From contig NZ_JAOCZP010000008.1 of assembly GCF_025336525.1 (NCBI RefSeq), forward strand, positions 162,325 to 226,324: a stretch of DNA of 64,000 nucleotides. The letters are read 5' to 3'. This document shows, piece after piece, positions 18,565 through 26,867 of this stretch. The DNA is from Chelativorans salis. GTDB lineage: Bacteria; Pseudomonadota; Alphaproteobacteria; Rhizobiales; Rhizobiaceae. The notes below the pieces were generated by a model. That model was given only the letters and a program-made list of their open reading frames with translations, did no database searches and was not told the origin of the DNA. The position numbers and the translations under genes are program-made. Numbering within the stretch: the first letter of the stretch is position 1; the number at the start of each line of letters is the position of its first letter.

Positions 18565-18741
18565 CTAGTGGCAGGGGAAAGCCATGGAGTGGCGGTAGTC
18601 GTGTCCGGCGTTGTGGACGACGTCCATCTGCGCGAAGCCGGAAACGGCGATGATGAAGACGCCGAGCAGCCCGGTCATGAGAAGCGGGAGAACGCGTGCT
18701 TTCGCGGATTCGACTGCACCGAAGGTCGTGGATGTGTTCAT
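18565..18741 (-). CDS. cbtB: CbtB cobalt transporter subunit (58 aa)
   Basis: This small gene encodes 58 residues: MNTSTTFGAVESAKARVL, then one TM helix (LLMTGLLGVFIIAVSGF), then a His-rich tail with HNAGHDYRHS and a terminal PCH. This matches CbtB, the single-pass partner of CbtA with a conserved C-terminal histidine motif. It is the first gene after the minus-strand cobalamin riboswitch (18784-18966) and lies 119 bp upstream of cbtA. Its size makes it easy to miss in automated calls. Confidence 0.93.
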   Translation of the reverse strand: MNTSTTFGAVESAKARVLPLLMTGLLGVFIIAVSGFAQMDVVHNAGHDYRHSMAFPCH

Positions 18742-18783
18742 GTTCAGATCCTCTACCCTCCACCCGAGGGCTGTTGCGGTTTC

Positions 18784-18966
18784 GTCTCGTCGAAGGCAGG
18801 TCTCCTGGCTTGCGGGTCCTTGCTTGGCCCGCCTTCCCGAAGCGCAGGGCTTCAGTGGCTCTTGGGCGCAAGCTCACCGCTCACAGTTGCGGGGGCAGCC
18901 GCGGATCGGGGCAGGTGGCCCTTACCGCGTTCCCTCTTTCGTCCCCGAGGGGAACCGACGACGGTG
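18784..18966 (-). ncRNA. Cobalamin riboswitch upstream of cbtB-cbtA-cobP-cobO
   Basis: On the minus strand the sequence contains the B12 box AAGCCAGGAGACCTGCC (complement of 18795-18811), preceded by the GCCACTG and GGGAAGGCG elements and the GCCCCCGCAACTGTGAGCGG core, with terminal pairing TCGTCG/CGACGA closing P1. This is the AdoCbl riboswitch consensus. It should lower expression of cobalt uptake and cobP-cobO when adenosylcobalamin is abundant. It is arranged head to head with a second cobalamin riboswitch on the plus strand. Confidence 0.95.
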
Positions 18967-19014
18967 CCGACCTTAAACGAAATGTGCGCCGGGACAAGAT
19001 GAAATCATCCTGCG

Positions 19015-19043
19015 TTGACAGCACAGCCGCTGCCCATCTAAAT
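19015..19043 (+). promoter_or_regulatory. Promoter of the cobW-cobN riboswitch operon
   Basis: TTGACA at 19015-19020 and CTAAAT at 19038-19043 are separated by 17 bp, a good sigma-70-type match. The predicted start point, about 19050, falls exactly at the 5' side of the plus-strand riboswitch P1 helix (19049), which supports the call. Confidence 0.7.
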
Positions 19044-19048
19044 GGCCG

Positions 19049-19227
19049 GCGACGGTCTTCCATCCGCCAGGGTGGGAGCTAAGAGGGAATGCGGTGCGCC
19101 CTTGGGCAATTCCGCAGCTGTCCCCGCAACTGTAGTCGGAGAGCTCTCCGCCATACGCCACTGAGCATTGCGCTTCGGGAAGGCGGCGGCAGGGCGACGA
19201 TCCGTAAGCCAGGAGACCTGCCGTCGC
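19049..19227 (+). ncRNA. Cobalamin riboswitch upstream of the DUF1636-cobW-cobN operon
   Basis: The plus strand carries a full AdoCbl riboswitch: GAGGGAATGCGGTGC, the core GTCCCCGCAACTGTAGTCGG, GCCACTG, GGGAAGGCGGC and the B12 box AAGCCAGGAGACCTGCC (19206-19222), closed by GCGACGG/CCGTCGC pairing (about 19049-19055 with 19221-19227). It precedes DUF1636-cobW-cobN-cobGHIJ. It should turn the synthesis operon off at high adenosylcobalamin. The decision element (terminator or sequestered ribosome site) is not obvious by eye. Confidence 0.95.
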
Positions 19228-19277
19228 GAAACTTAATCCTGACCGTCCGGCGGGTGACCCGGGCAAAGGACGTGACC

Positions 19278-19715
19278 TTGGCTGACGGCTTACCAGATCG
19301 GGCGGACTTCCCCTCAACAGACGCTTCCGGCGATGCCGGCCGAAACAGTTCGGTCACCGTCGTGGTCTGCAGTTCCTGCCGCCGCTCCACCGACCCCGAG
19401 AACCTGCCGCGCCCCGGCGCTTTGCTGGCCGAGAATACGGCCCGGGCCGCGAACGGCGCCGGCGTGCGCGTGCGCCAGGTTGCCTGCCTCGGCAACTGCA
19501 AGCGGGGCCTGAGCGCGGCAATCCTGCGCGAGGGGGCGTGGAGCTATGTCTTCGGTGAGCTCGAGCCCGACAGCGGGCCGGACCTTATCGCCGGTGCCGA
19601 GCTCTTCGCCAATTCGAGCGACGGCTTCATGCCGTTCCGGCAGCGCCCGCAATCGCTGAAGCGCGGCCTCATTGCGCGAATCCCCACAACCGACAGCCTG
19701 AAGGAGGTCCCATGA
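19278..19715 (+). CDS. DUF1636 metal-binding protein of the cobalamin operon
   Basis: DUF1636 proteins are small thioredoxin-fold, ferredoxin-like proteins commonly located beside cobW in alphaproteobacteria; their function is not established. The 145-residue sequence has CSSC near the N-terminus and CLGNC in the middle, a cysteine pattern suited to a [2Fe-2S] cluster or metal. Start TTG 19278 has AAGGA 7-8 nt upstream; GTG 19272 is an alternative. The ATG of cobW overlaps its stop by 4 nt, so it is the first gene of the riboswitch operon and translationally coupled to cobW. Confidence 0.82.
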   Translation: MADGLPDRADFPSTDASGDAGRNSSVTVVVCSSCRRSTDPENLPRPGALLAENTARAANGAGVRVRQVACLGNCKRGLSAAILREGAWSYVFGELEPDSGPDLIAGAELFANSSDGFMPFRQRPQSLKRGLIARIPTTDSLKEVP

Positions 19716-20749
19716 CCGTTTCGTTCGACCGCGTTCCCTGTACCGTCGTGACGGGTTTCCTGGGGGCCGGCAAGACGACCCTTATCCGCAATGTGCTGGA
19801 GCGTGCGAACGGCAAGCGCATCGCCATCATCGTCAACGAATTCGGCGATGTCGGCATCGATGGCGAGATACTGAGGAACTGCGGTATCGAAGGCTGCGCC
19901 GACGATGACGTTCTGGAACTTGCCAACGGCTGCATCTGCTGCACCGTTGCCGATGATTTCGTGCCGGCGCTCGACAAGATCCTGTCGCGCGAGCCGAGGG
20001 TGGATCATATCCTCATCGAGACCTCGGGCCTGGCGCTGCCCAAGCCGCTGGTGCAGGCCTTCAACTGGCCGAACGTCAAAAACCGCGTCACCGTCGATGG
20101 TGTGGTGGCGGTTGTCGATGGGCCGGCGCTGGCGGAGGGCAAGGTTGCAACCGATATGGAGGCGCTGGAGCGGCAGCGCGCCGCCGACGAATCGCTTGAC
20201 CATGACGACCCGGTGGAGGAGGTGTTCGAGGATCAGGTCGCCTGCGCTGATCTCATCATCCTGTCCAAGGCGGATCTTCTAGACGAGCAAGCGCTCGCCC
20301 GCGCCAAGGGCGCGATGGCCGGTCATCTATCGGACGCCGTGAAGGTCGTGCATGGGATGAACGGCAATGTCGATCCCAGCGTCCTTCTCGGCCTTGGCTT
20401 TGCCGTCGAGAACGACATCGAAAACCGCAAGACCCACCATGATGGCGTGCTCGACCACGAGCATGACGATTTCGACACCTTCGTTGTGGAACTGCCGGCC
20501 ATCGCTAGTCCGGACGAACTGGCGCGCAAGGTGGCACTTGCGGCGGAAGCGGAAAACGTGCTGCGCCTGAAGGGATTCGCCCATGTGGAAGGCAAGCCGA
20601 TGCGGCTCCTCGTTCAGGCTGTGGGCCCGCGCGTGACACATCACTACGACCGCCCCTGGAAGGCGGACGAGGCGCCTTCGACGCGTCTTGTCGTCATCGG
20701 CCTCAAAGGCCTCGACAGGGCAGCGGTCGAGAAGCTCCTGGCGGCATGA
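19712..20749 (+). CDS. cobW: CobW GTPase (COG0523 metallochaperone)
   Basis: CobW is a G3E P-loop GTPase thought to deliver cobalt to the cobaltochelatase. The 345-residue protein has the P-loop GFLGAGKTTLIRN (about residues 11-23), the metal-binding CICC motif (NGCICCTVADDF, about 71), the switch region IETSGLALPKPLV, a His/Asp-rich linker (HHDGVLDHEHDDFD) and the C-terminal CobW_C domain. It overlaps the DUF1636 gene by 4 nt and is followed after 4 nt by cobN, the chelatase subunit it is believed to serve. Confidence 0.95.
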   Translation: MTVSFDRVPCTVVTGFLGAGKTTLIRNVLERANGKRIAIIVNEFGDVGIDGEILRNCGIEGCADDDVLELANGCICCTVADDFVPALDKILSREPRVDHILIETSGLALPKPLVQAFNWPNVKNRVTVDGVVAVVDGPALAEGKVATDMEALERQRAADESLDHDDPVEEVFEDQVACADLIILSKADLLDEQALARAKGAMAGHLSDAVKVVHGMNGNVDPSVLLGLGFAVENDIENRKTHHDGVLDHEHDDFDTFVVELPAIASPDELARKVALAAEAENVLRLKGFAHVEGKPMRLLVQAVGPRVTHHYDRPWKADEAPSTRLVVIGLKGLDRAAVEKLLAA

Positions 20750-20753
20750 GACG

Positions 20754-23700
20754 ATGCATATTCTCGCCACCAGTTCCGCCTCGCTGGAAGACCTGATCGA
20801 CCCGGTCGATCTGCGCCAGACGCCGGCGGAGATGGTTGCGCTGTCGTTCACCGACAGCGATCTGGCGGCCATTGCGGCGGCATGGGGTGCGGGGCGGGAG
20901 ACGTTGCCCTCGCTCCGGCTCGCAGCGCTCAGCGACCTGCGCCACCCCATGTCGGTCGATCTGTGGATTGACAGCGTTGCCTCCCACGCGAAGGTCGTGG
21001 TGGCACGGATTTTGGGCGGCTACGACTGGTGGCGCTACGGCTGCGACAGGCTGGCGGCGGTTGCGCGCGAGCGCGGCATCTCCCTCGTTCTGCTTCCTGG
21101 CGAATGCCGCGCGGATGACGAGCGGCTTGCCGCGCTCTCGACGGTCGGCACGGAGACTTGCGAAACTCTGCTCGGCTGTTTCCGCGAGGGCGGGCCGGAG
21201 AACATGACGTTGTTCGTGCGCCACATGGCGCGCCTCGCCGGCCATGCGATTGCGGCCGGCGAGGCGCGGCCGCTGGCGCGCGCGGGATATTACGCGCCCG
21301 GCGAAGGCATTGTCGATCTGGCGTACTATCGGTCGGTAGCCAGGTCCGGCCGGCCTGTCGTGCCGGTGTTGTTTTACCGCTCCATGCTGCTTGCCAATGA
21401 TGTGGCGCCTATCGACGCTCTTTTCCGTGCGCTCGACGAGAGGGGCATCCTGGCGGTGCCCGTTTTTGTCTCGACGCTGCGCGACGCTTCCGCCCGGCAG
21501 CTTCTAGACGAGGTGGTGAAGACGTTACGATCTGCTGCTCTCATCACGACCACCGCCTTTGCGATCGGCATGGAAGGTGAGGACGAGAGTCTATTCGACA
21601 GCCTCGGCCTGCCGGTCTTCCAGGTCGCTGTCGCGACAACCAGGCGCGATGCGTGGGAGAGCGGCCAGCGGGGCATGGCACCTGCCGATCTTGCCATGCA
21701 TGTGGTGCTGCCCGAACTGGACGGCCGCATCATGGCCGGGGCGATTTCGTTCAAGGACAGGCAGACGCCGGACCCGGCACTGGCGGTTAGCCTGCAGGTC
21801 AACCGGCCGGAGCCGGACCGGGTGGCGCAGGTGGCCGAGCGGCTGGCGGCGTTTTTGAAACTGCAATCCACACCGCCCGCAGAGCGGCAGATCGCCATCA
21901 TCCTGCCGGATTATCCGGCGGCAACCGGGCGTAGTGGTTATGCCGTCGGACTCGACGTGCCGCAAAGCGCCATCGCCATGCTGCATGACCTGAAGGCGGA
22001 AGGCTATCGGGCAGTGGATATTCCCGAAACCCCACGTGCCCTGATGCGCCTTCTGGAGCGGGAGAGGGCCGGCATTGCCGCCGAAGATTATGCCGCTGCC
22101 TTCGCACAGCTGCCGCAGGAGGCGCGCAATGCGGTGGAAGCCGCCTGGGGCGCGCCTGGAGGCGAGGACTTCTGTTTCCGCACGGCCCGCTTCGGCAACG
22201 TCACGGTGGCTTTTGCGCCCGACCGTGGCCGCTCGGCAGATCGCAGGATGGACTATCATGATCCGGTCCTGCCACCCGGCCATCCGCTCATCGCCTTCGG
22301 TGTTTGGCTGCGCGAAGGACTGGGCTGCCATGCACTTGTCCATCTGGGAGCACATGGCACTCTGGAATGGCTGCCGGGCAAGGCCGTGGCATTGAGCGCT
22401 GCTTGTTTCCCCGAGCTCATGGCCGGCCCGCTGCCGGTCATCTATCCCTTCATCGTCAGCAATCCGGGTGAGGCGGCGCAGGCCAAGCGGCGGATCGCAG
22501 CTGTGACGCTGGGCCATCTAACGCCGCCGCTGGTCGGCGCCGGCCTGAGCGAGGAGCAGCAGGCGCTGGAGCGGCTGGTCGACGAATATGCGCAGGCCGA
22601 TGGCCTCGACCGACGCCGCCGCGACAGGCTGGCAAAGCTGATTGTGGAGACGGCGCAGAAGACCGGCCTTGCTCGGGAGGCTGGCGTTGACGAGAGGGAC
22701 GATCCGGAAGCCGCACTGCTGCGCATCGATGCCTGGCTCTGTGACCTCAAGGACTTCGCTATCAAGGACGGACTTCACATCTACGGCCGCGCAGCGGATG
22801 GTGAGGCGGACCCGCTGAGGATGGCGAGTGCGGAGCGCGAGCGCGCCGCGTTTATGGCTGCGCTGGATGGCAAGCGGGTGCGGCCCGGGCCGTCGGGCGC
22901 GCCGTCGCGCGGTCGTACCGACGTGCTGCCTACGGGCCGCAACCTTTTCACTGCCGATCCGCGTACGCTGCCTACTCCCACCGCCGTGGCGCTCGGCACT
23001 ACCGCTGCCGATGAGATCGTGCGGGCATATCTGCAGGACCATGGCGATTACCCGTGCGCGCTGGTGCTCGACCTGTGGGGCAGCGCCAGCTTGCGCACGG
23101 GCGGTGAAGAGATCGCGCAAGGGCTGGCGCTGATGGGCTGCCGGCCGCAATGGGATGCCGCCACCGGGCGCGTGACCGGGATCGAGGTGCTACCCCCCGC
23201 CGTCATCGGGCGACCTCGCATCGACGTCACCTGGCGCATCTCGGGACTTTTTCGCGACATGTTCCCGACACAGATCGCCTTGATCGACGCAGCCATAGCC
23301 GCCGTCGCCGCGCGCGACGAAACACAGGACGAGAACCCGCTTGCCGCCGCGAGCCGTAGCGAGGGAAGGGTGCCGGCTCGCATCTTCGGATCCGCCCCCG
23401 GCACCTATGGCGCTGGTATCGAGGAGCGCCTTGCGCGTGGCGACTGGCAAGACCGCTCGGAACTCGGCAAGGCCTATCTCGACGCTGCCTCCCACGTCTT
23501 CGGTGGGGCGGAAGGGGAAGGGCAGGCAGCCCCCGGTACCTTCGCGGAGCGTGTCGGCGGAGCCGATCTGCTTGTGCATACGGGAGATGATCCTGGCCGT
23601 GATATCCTCGAGGGTTCCGCCGACGTGGCCTTCATCGGCGGCTTCTCCGCCGCACTTGCTGCCCTTGGCGGCAAGGCGGATCTCGTCGTGCTCGATACGA

Positions 23701-24095
23701 CAGATCCGGAACGACCGCGCGCTCGCTCGCTGGCCGCAGCCGTTACGCGCGCCGTGCGGGCTCGCGCGCTCAACCCGCGCTTCATCGATGGGCAGTTACG
23801 GCACGGACCGCGCGGGGCGGCTGAATTTGCAGAGACCGTGGATCGTCTCGTCGGCTTTGCAGAGACGACGAATGCGATACCCGGTGCGCTGATCGAGGCG
23901 GTGCATGCGGCTTATCTGGAAGATGAGCGCGTGCGCGACTTTCTGCTCCGGGAGAATCCCGCTGCCCTCCGTGCCATTGCCGAGCGCTTTGCCGACGCGC
24001 GCCGCCGCGGCCTCTGGCACCCCCGCCGCAATGCGGTGGACAACGGTCTTGCGGGACTGATCGCGGAAGCGCGCAGGCAGGAGGAAGCCGCATGA
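20754..24095 (+). CDS. cobN: Cobaltochelatase large subunit CobN
   Basis: CobN is the metal-inserting subunit of the ATP-dependent aerobic cobaltochelatase, acting on hydrogenobyrinic acid a,c-diamide together with CobS and CobT, which are not in this window. The 1113-residue protein shows the family landmarks VDLWIDSVASHAKVVVARILGGYDWW near the N-terminus, LVHLGAHGTLEWLPGKAVALS in the middle and LWGSASLRTGGEEIAQGLALMGCRP toward the C-terminus. ATG 20754, 4 nt after the cobW stop, is chosen over an in-frame codon 66 nt upstream inside cobW. At 1113 residues it is somewhat shorter than the 1275-residue P. denitrificans protein. Confidence 0.95.
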   Translation: MHILATSSASLEDLIDPVDLRQTPAEMVALSFTDSDLAAIAAAWGAGRETLPSLRLAALSDLRHPMSVDLWIDSVASHAKVVVARILGGYDWWRYGCDRLAAVARERGISLVLLPGECRADDERLAALSTVGTETCETLLGCFREGGPENMTLFVRHMARLAGHAIAAGEARPLARAGYYAPGEGIVDLAYYRSVARSGRPVVPVLFYRSMLLANDVAPIDALFRALDERGILAVPVFVSTLRDASARQLLDEVVKTLRSAALITTTAFAIGMEGEDESLFDSLGLPVFQVAVATTRRDAWESGQRGMAPADLAMHVVLPELDGRIMAGAISFKDRQTPDPALAVSLQVNRPEPDRVAQVAERLAAFLKLQSTPPAERQIAIILPDYPAATGRSGYAVGLDVPQSAIAMLHDLKAEGYRAVDIPETPRALMRLLERERAGIAAEDYAAAFAQLPQEARNAVEAAWGAPGGEDFCFRTARFGNVTVAFAPDRGRSADRRMDYHDPVLPPGHPLIAFGVWLREGLGCHALVHLGAHGTLEWLPGKAVALSAACFPELMAGPLPVIYPFIVSNPGEAAQAKRRIAAVTLGHLTPPLVGAGLSEEQQALERLVDEYAQADGLDRRRRDRLAKLIVETAQKTGLAREAGVDERDDPEAALLRIDAWLCDLKDFAIKDGLHIYGRAADGEADPLRMASAERERAAFMAALDGKRVRPGPSGAPSRGRTDVLPTGRNLFTADPRTLPTPTAVALGTTAADEIVRAYLQDHGDYPCALVLDLWGSASLRTGGEEIAQGLALMGCRPQWDAATGRVTGIEVLPPAVIGRPRIDVTWRISGLFRDMFPTQIALIDAAIAAVAARDETQDENPLAAASRSEGRVPARIFGSAPGTYGAGIEERLARGDWQDRSELGKAYLDAASHVFGGAEGEGQAAPGTFAERVGGADLLVHTGDDPGRDILEGSADVAFIGGFSAALAALGGKADLVVLDTTDPERPRARSLAAAVTRAVRARALNPRFIDGQLRHGPRGAAEFAETVDRLVGFAETTNAIPGALIEAVHAAYLEDERVRDFLLRENPAALRAIAERFADARRRGLWHPRRNAVDNGLAGLIAEARRQEEAA

Positions 24096-25519
24096 GCCTT
24101 CGCCGCGGTGTCTGCCCCTCGCTTTCCGCGCCGATGCAAACCGGCGATGGACTGCTTGTGCGCCTCAACCCGGTGGAGGGGCATCTTTCTGGACGCCAAC
24201 TGGCGGGGGTTGCGCGGGCGGCCGAGAAGTTTGGCAACGGCATTCTGGAGATCACCGCGCGCGGCAGCCTGCAGGTGCGGGGGCTGACGGCGGAGAGCGC
24301 GGCCGCGCTTGGCGCGGAGGTGGACGCGCTGGGGATAGGGGTGCGCTGGGGGCTGCCGATCGACAGTAGCCCGCTTGCCGGGCTGGACGCCGAGGAGGTT
24401 GCCGATCCGCGTGGGCTCGCGCGGGAGATTTGGGAGCGATGCGAAGAACTGGGGCTGACTTCGCGGCTGGGGCCCAAGGTTTCGGTAACCGTCGATGGTG
24501 GCGGGGTGCTGGGGCTTGGCGGCGTGCTTGCGGACGTGAAGCTGGAGGCAGTGACCGGCGGGGAAGGTTCTGGTGGGGCAGCACTCCTTCGCGCCCCCCT
24601 CTGTCCTGCCGGACATCTCCCCCACAAGGAGGGAGATCGGCAATCATCGAGGCTTTACCGAATCTCAGAAGAAGGTGCCGACGCGAGCGGCAGACCAATC
24701 TCCCCCCTCGTGGGGGAGATATCCGGCAGGACAGAGGGGGGCGCCATAGGGCATACCGTTTCCGACGGGAGTACCATCACCTGGCTCCTTCGCGTCGGCA
24801 GCACTTCTGCCACTGCCCGCGACCTGGGCTGTTTCGCGCAAGCCGATGCAGCAGAAGCTGCGGTTCGCATCCTCAAAGCCATTGCCGAACTCGGCGCTGA
24901 AGCGCGGGCGCGGGATCTTTCCGATAAGGATTTGGCGGCGGTCACGGGCAGCGAGCCGGTATCCAGCGTCACAGCAGTAGAGCCTATGCGCCCGCCGGTG
25001 GGGAGGTTCGCACTTGTCGGCGGCAGAAAGGCGAGGGGTTCCGTGCTTTCTTATGGGCAGATCGAAAGTGGTGCACTTTCCTTCTTTGCAGAAGCCCTTG
25101 GCGAAGAGAGGAGCGTGTGCCTCGCGCGCGGCAGGGGCCTCATCGTCCTTGACGTGGCAGAGCACGAGGAGGCGGCACTTGTGGGTGCCGCGGAGCGCCT
25201 GGGCTTTGTGACGAGGCCCGACGATCCGCGCCTTTCCATCGCCGTTTGCGCGGGCAAGCCGGCCTGTGCCTCGGCACACCTGGCCACGAGGCACCTTGCC
25301 GACCGGATTGTGGCAAGCCGGCCAGACCTGCTTGACGGCTCCTATCACTTACAACTCTCAGGCTGCGGCAAGCAGTGTGCCCGTCCCTCCGGCCCTAGGG
25401 TAACGCTGGCGGGTGTCGAGGGGGGCTTTGACATCAGCGCTGAAGGCACCGCCATCCCATCCGATCTCGAAGCTCTGCTTTCGGAGCTGGCCGAGGAACA
25501 ATTCAGGCAACGCCCATGA
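24092..25519 (+). CDS. cobG: Precorrin-3B synthase CobG with in-frame palindromic-repeat insertion
   Basis: CobG is an Fe-S monooxygenase that forms precorrin-3B, the ring-contraction substrate, in the aerobic pathway. The 475-residue protein resembles sulfite/nitrite reductases and has the siroheme-type cluster cysteines in CAGKPAC and SGCGKQC near residues 390-430. Residues about 167-217 are the translation of the dispersed palindromic repeat at 24591-24744 (APLCPAGHLPHKEGD and SPLVGEISGRTEGG), so the two halves of the enzyme are joined by a repeat-encoded linker. The frame remains open. It overlaps cobN and cobH by 4 nt each. Whether the enzyme is still active is not known. Confidence 0.93.
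   Translation: MSLRRGVCPSLSAPMQTGDGLLVRLNPVEGHLSGRQLAGVARAAEKFGNGILEITARGSLQVRGLTAESAAALGAEVDALGIGVRWGLPIDSSPLAGLDAEEVADPRGLAREIWERCEELGLTSRLGPKVSVTVDGGGVLGLGGVLADVKLEAVTGGEGSGGAALLRAPLCPAGHLPHKEGDRQSSRLYRISEEGADASGRPISPLVGEISGRTEGGAIGHTVSDGSTITWLLRVGSTSATARDLGCFAQADAAEAAVRILKAIAELGAEARARDLSDKDLAAVTGSEPVSSVTAVEPMRPPVGRFALVGGRKARGSVLSYGQIESGALSFFAEALGEERSVCLARGRGLIVLDVAEHEEAALVGAAERLGFVTRPDDPRLSIAVCAGKPACASAHLATRHLADRIVASRPDLLDGSYHLQLSGCGKQCARPSGPRVTLAGVEGGFDISAEGTAIPSDLEALLSELAEEQFRQRP
24591..24744. repeat. Dispersed palindromic repeat element, copy inside cobG
   Basis: Left arm 24591-24637 and right arm 24698-24744 are 47-nt near-perfect inverted repeats around a 60-bp centre. They match the intergenic copy at 4737-4899 almost base for base over both arms, including the flanking CATAGGG. 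The element lies wholly within the open frame of cobG and adds about 51 residues. The arms would form a very stable hairpin in the mRNA. Confidence 0.9.
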
Positions 25520-26145
25520 CAACCGATTACATCCGCGACGGCACGGCCATCTACGAGAAATCCTTCGCCATCATCAGGGCGGAGGCGGATCTTTCACGCT
25601 TCTCCGAGGCGCAGGCGGATGTGGCGATGCGCATGATCCATGCCTGCGGGCTAGTCGAGGCGGCGCGTGATTTCGTCTTCTCTCAGGATTTCGTGGAGGC
25701 GGCGCGTGCGGCGTTGGCCGGCGGTGCGCCGATCTTCTGCGACGCGGAAATGGTGGCCCACGGCATCACGCGCGCCCGCCTGCCGGCTGGAAACGAGGTG
25801 ATCTGCACGCTGCGCGATCCGCTCACGCCGGAGATTGCCGAGAGAATCGGCAACACGCGCTCGGCCGCGGCGCTCGAACTCTGGCGCGAGCGCCTCGAAG
25901 GCGCCCTGGTCGCGATCGGCAATGCGCCGACGGCACTTTTCCACCTGCTCGACATGTTCAAGGCAGGGGCGCCGAGGCCTGCGGCCGTTATCGGCATGCC
26001 GGTCGGCTTCGTAGGTGCGGCGGAATCGAAGGAGGCGCTGGCAGTAGGCAATCACGGCATTCCCTTTGCCGTCGTGCGGGGGCGGCTCGGCGGCAGCGCG
26101 ATGACTGCGGCTGCGGTGAATGCGTTGGCGAGGGTGGGTATATGA
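25516..26145 (+). CDS. cobH: Precorrin-8X methylmutase CobH
   Basis: CobH moves a methyl group from C11 to C12 to give hydrogenobyrinic acid. The 209-residue length is typical. The catalytic His lies in MIHACG (about residue 42), and FCDAEMVAHGI, GNAPTALFHLLDM and GMPVGFVGAAESKEAL are family hallmarks. ATG 25516 overlaps the cobG stop by 4 nt and its own stop overlaps cobI. Confidence 0.96.
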   Translation: MTTDYIRDGTAIYEKSFAIIRAEADLSRFSEAQADVAMRMIHACGLVEAARDFVFSQDFVEAARAALAGGAPIFCDAEMVAHGITRARLPAGNEVICTLRDPLTPEIAERIGNTRSAAALELWRERLEGALVAIGNAPTALFHLLDMFKAGAPRPAAVIGMPVGFVGAAESKEALAVGNHGIPFAVVRGRLGGSAMTAAAVNALARVGI

Positions 26146-26867
26146 GCGGGCGGTTGATCGGCGTGGGTACCGGGCCGGGCGATCCGGAGCTTCTCACGCT
26201 GAAGGCGGTGAAGGCGCTTGGCGCTGCCGATGTGGTGGCGCATTTTGCAAAGCGCGGCAACGGCAGCAATGCGCGGGCCACCGTCGCGGCGCATATGCGC
26301 GCGGATGTGGTCGAACTGCCGCTGCTTTACCCCGTAACGACCGAGATCGCAAAAAGCGAACCGGCCTATGGCGAGGCCATCTCCTGTTTTTACGAGGAGG
26401 CGGCTGACGCCGTGGAGGCGCATCTGGCGGCCGGGCGTACTGTTGCCGTCCTGAGCGAGGGCGACCCGCTGTTCTACGGCTCCTACATGCATCTGCACGT
26501 GCGGCTAGCCGGCCGCTATCAGACGGAGGTGGTCGCAGGCGTCACGGCGATGTCGGGCTGCTGGTCGGCGGTGGGCCTGCCCATCGTGCAGGGCGACGAC
26601 GTGCTTTCCGTGTTGCCGGGAACGCTGCCGGAGACCGAACTGCGGCGTCGGCTCGGTGATGCGGAAGCTTGCGTCATCATGAAGGTGGGGCGGAACCTGG
26701 CCAAGATCCGCCGCGCCCTTCAGGCGACGGGCAAGCTCGGTGACGCCATCTTCGTGGAGCGTGGCACCATGGCGGCCATGACGACGATGCGGCTTGCGGA
26801 CAAGGCGGGCGACGAGGCTGCCTACTTCTCCATCGTTTTGGTTCCAGGCTGGAGGGACAGGCCGTGA
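26142..26867 (+). CDS. cobI: Precorrin-2 C20-methyltransferase CobI
   Basis: CobI adds the C20 methyl group to precorrin-2 using SAM. The 241-residue protein begins with the tetrapyrrole-methylase glycine motif GVGTGPGDPELLTLKAVKAL and contains LSEGDPLFYGSYMHLH and PGVTAMSG-like (AGVTAMSGCWSAVGLPIVQGDD) segments of the class. It overlaps cobH (ATGA) and cobJ (GTGA), so it is translated within the coupled cobG-cobJ block. Confidence 0.95.
   Translation: MSGRLIGVGTGPGDPELLTLKAVKALGAADVVAHFAKRGNGSNARATVAAHMRADVVELPLLYPVTTEIAKSEPAYGEAISCFYEEAADAVEAHLAAGRTVAVLSEGDPLFYGSYMHLHVRLAGRYQTEVVAGVTAMSGCWSAVGLPIVQGDDVLSVLPGTLPETELRRRLGDAEACVIMKVGRNLAKIRRALQATGKLGDAIFVERGTMAAMTTMRLADKAGDEAAYFSIVLVPGWRDRP

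Noticed and set aside
18972..18997. Minus-strand promoter for cbtB (TTGTCC and TTTAAG)
   Set aside because: The boxes are weak and only 14 bp apart, so it is not listed as a feature, although a promoter must lie close by.
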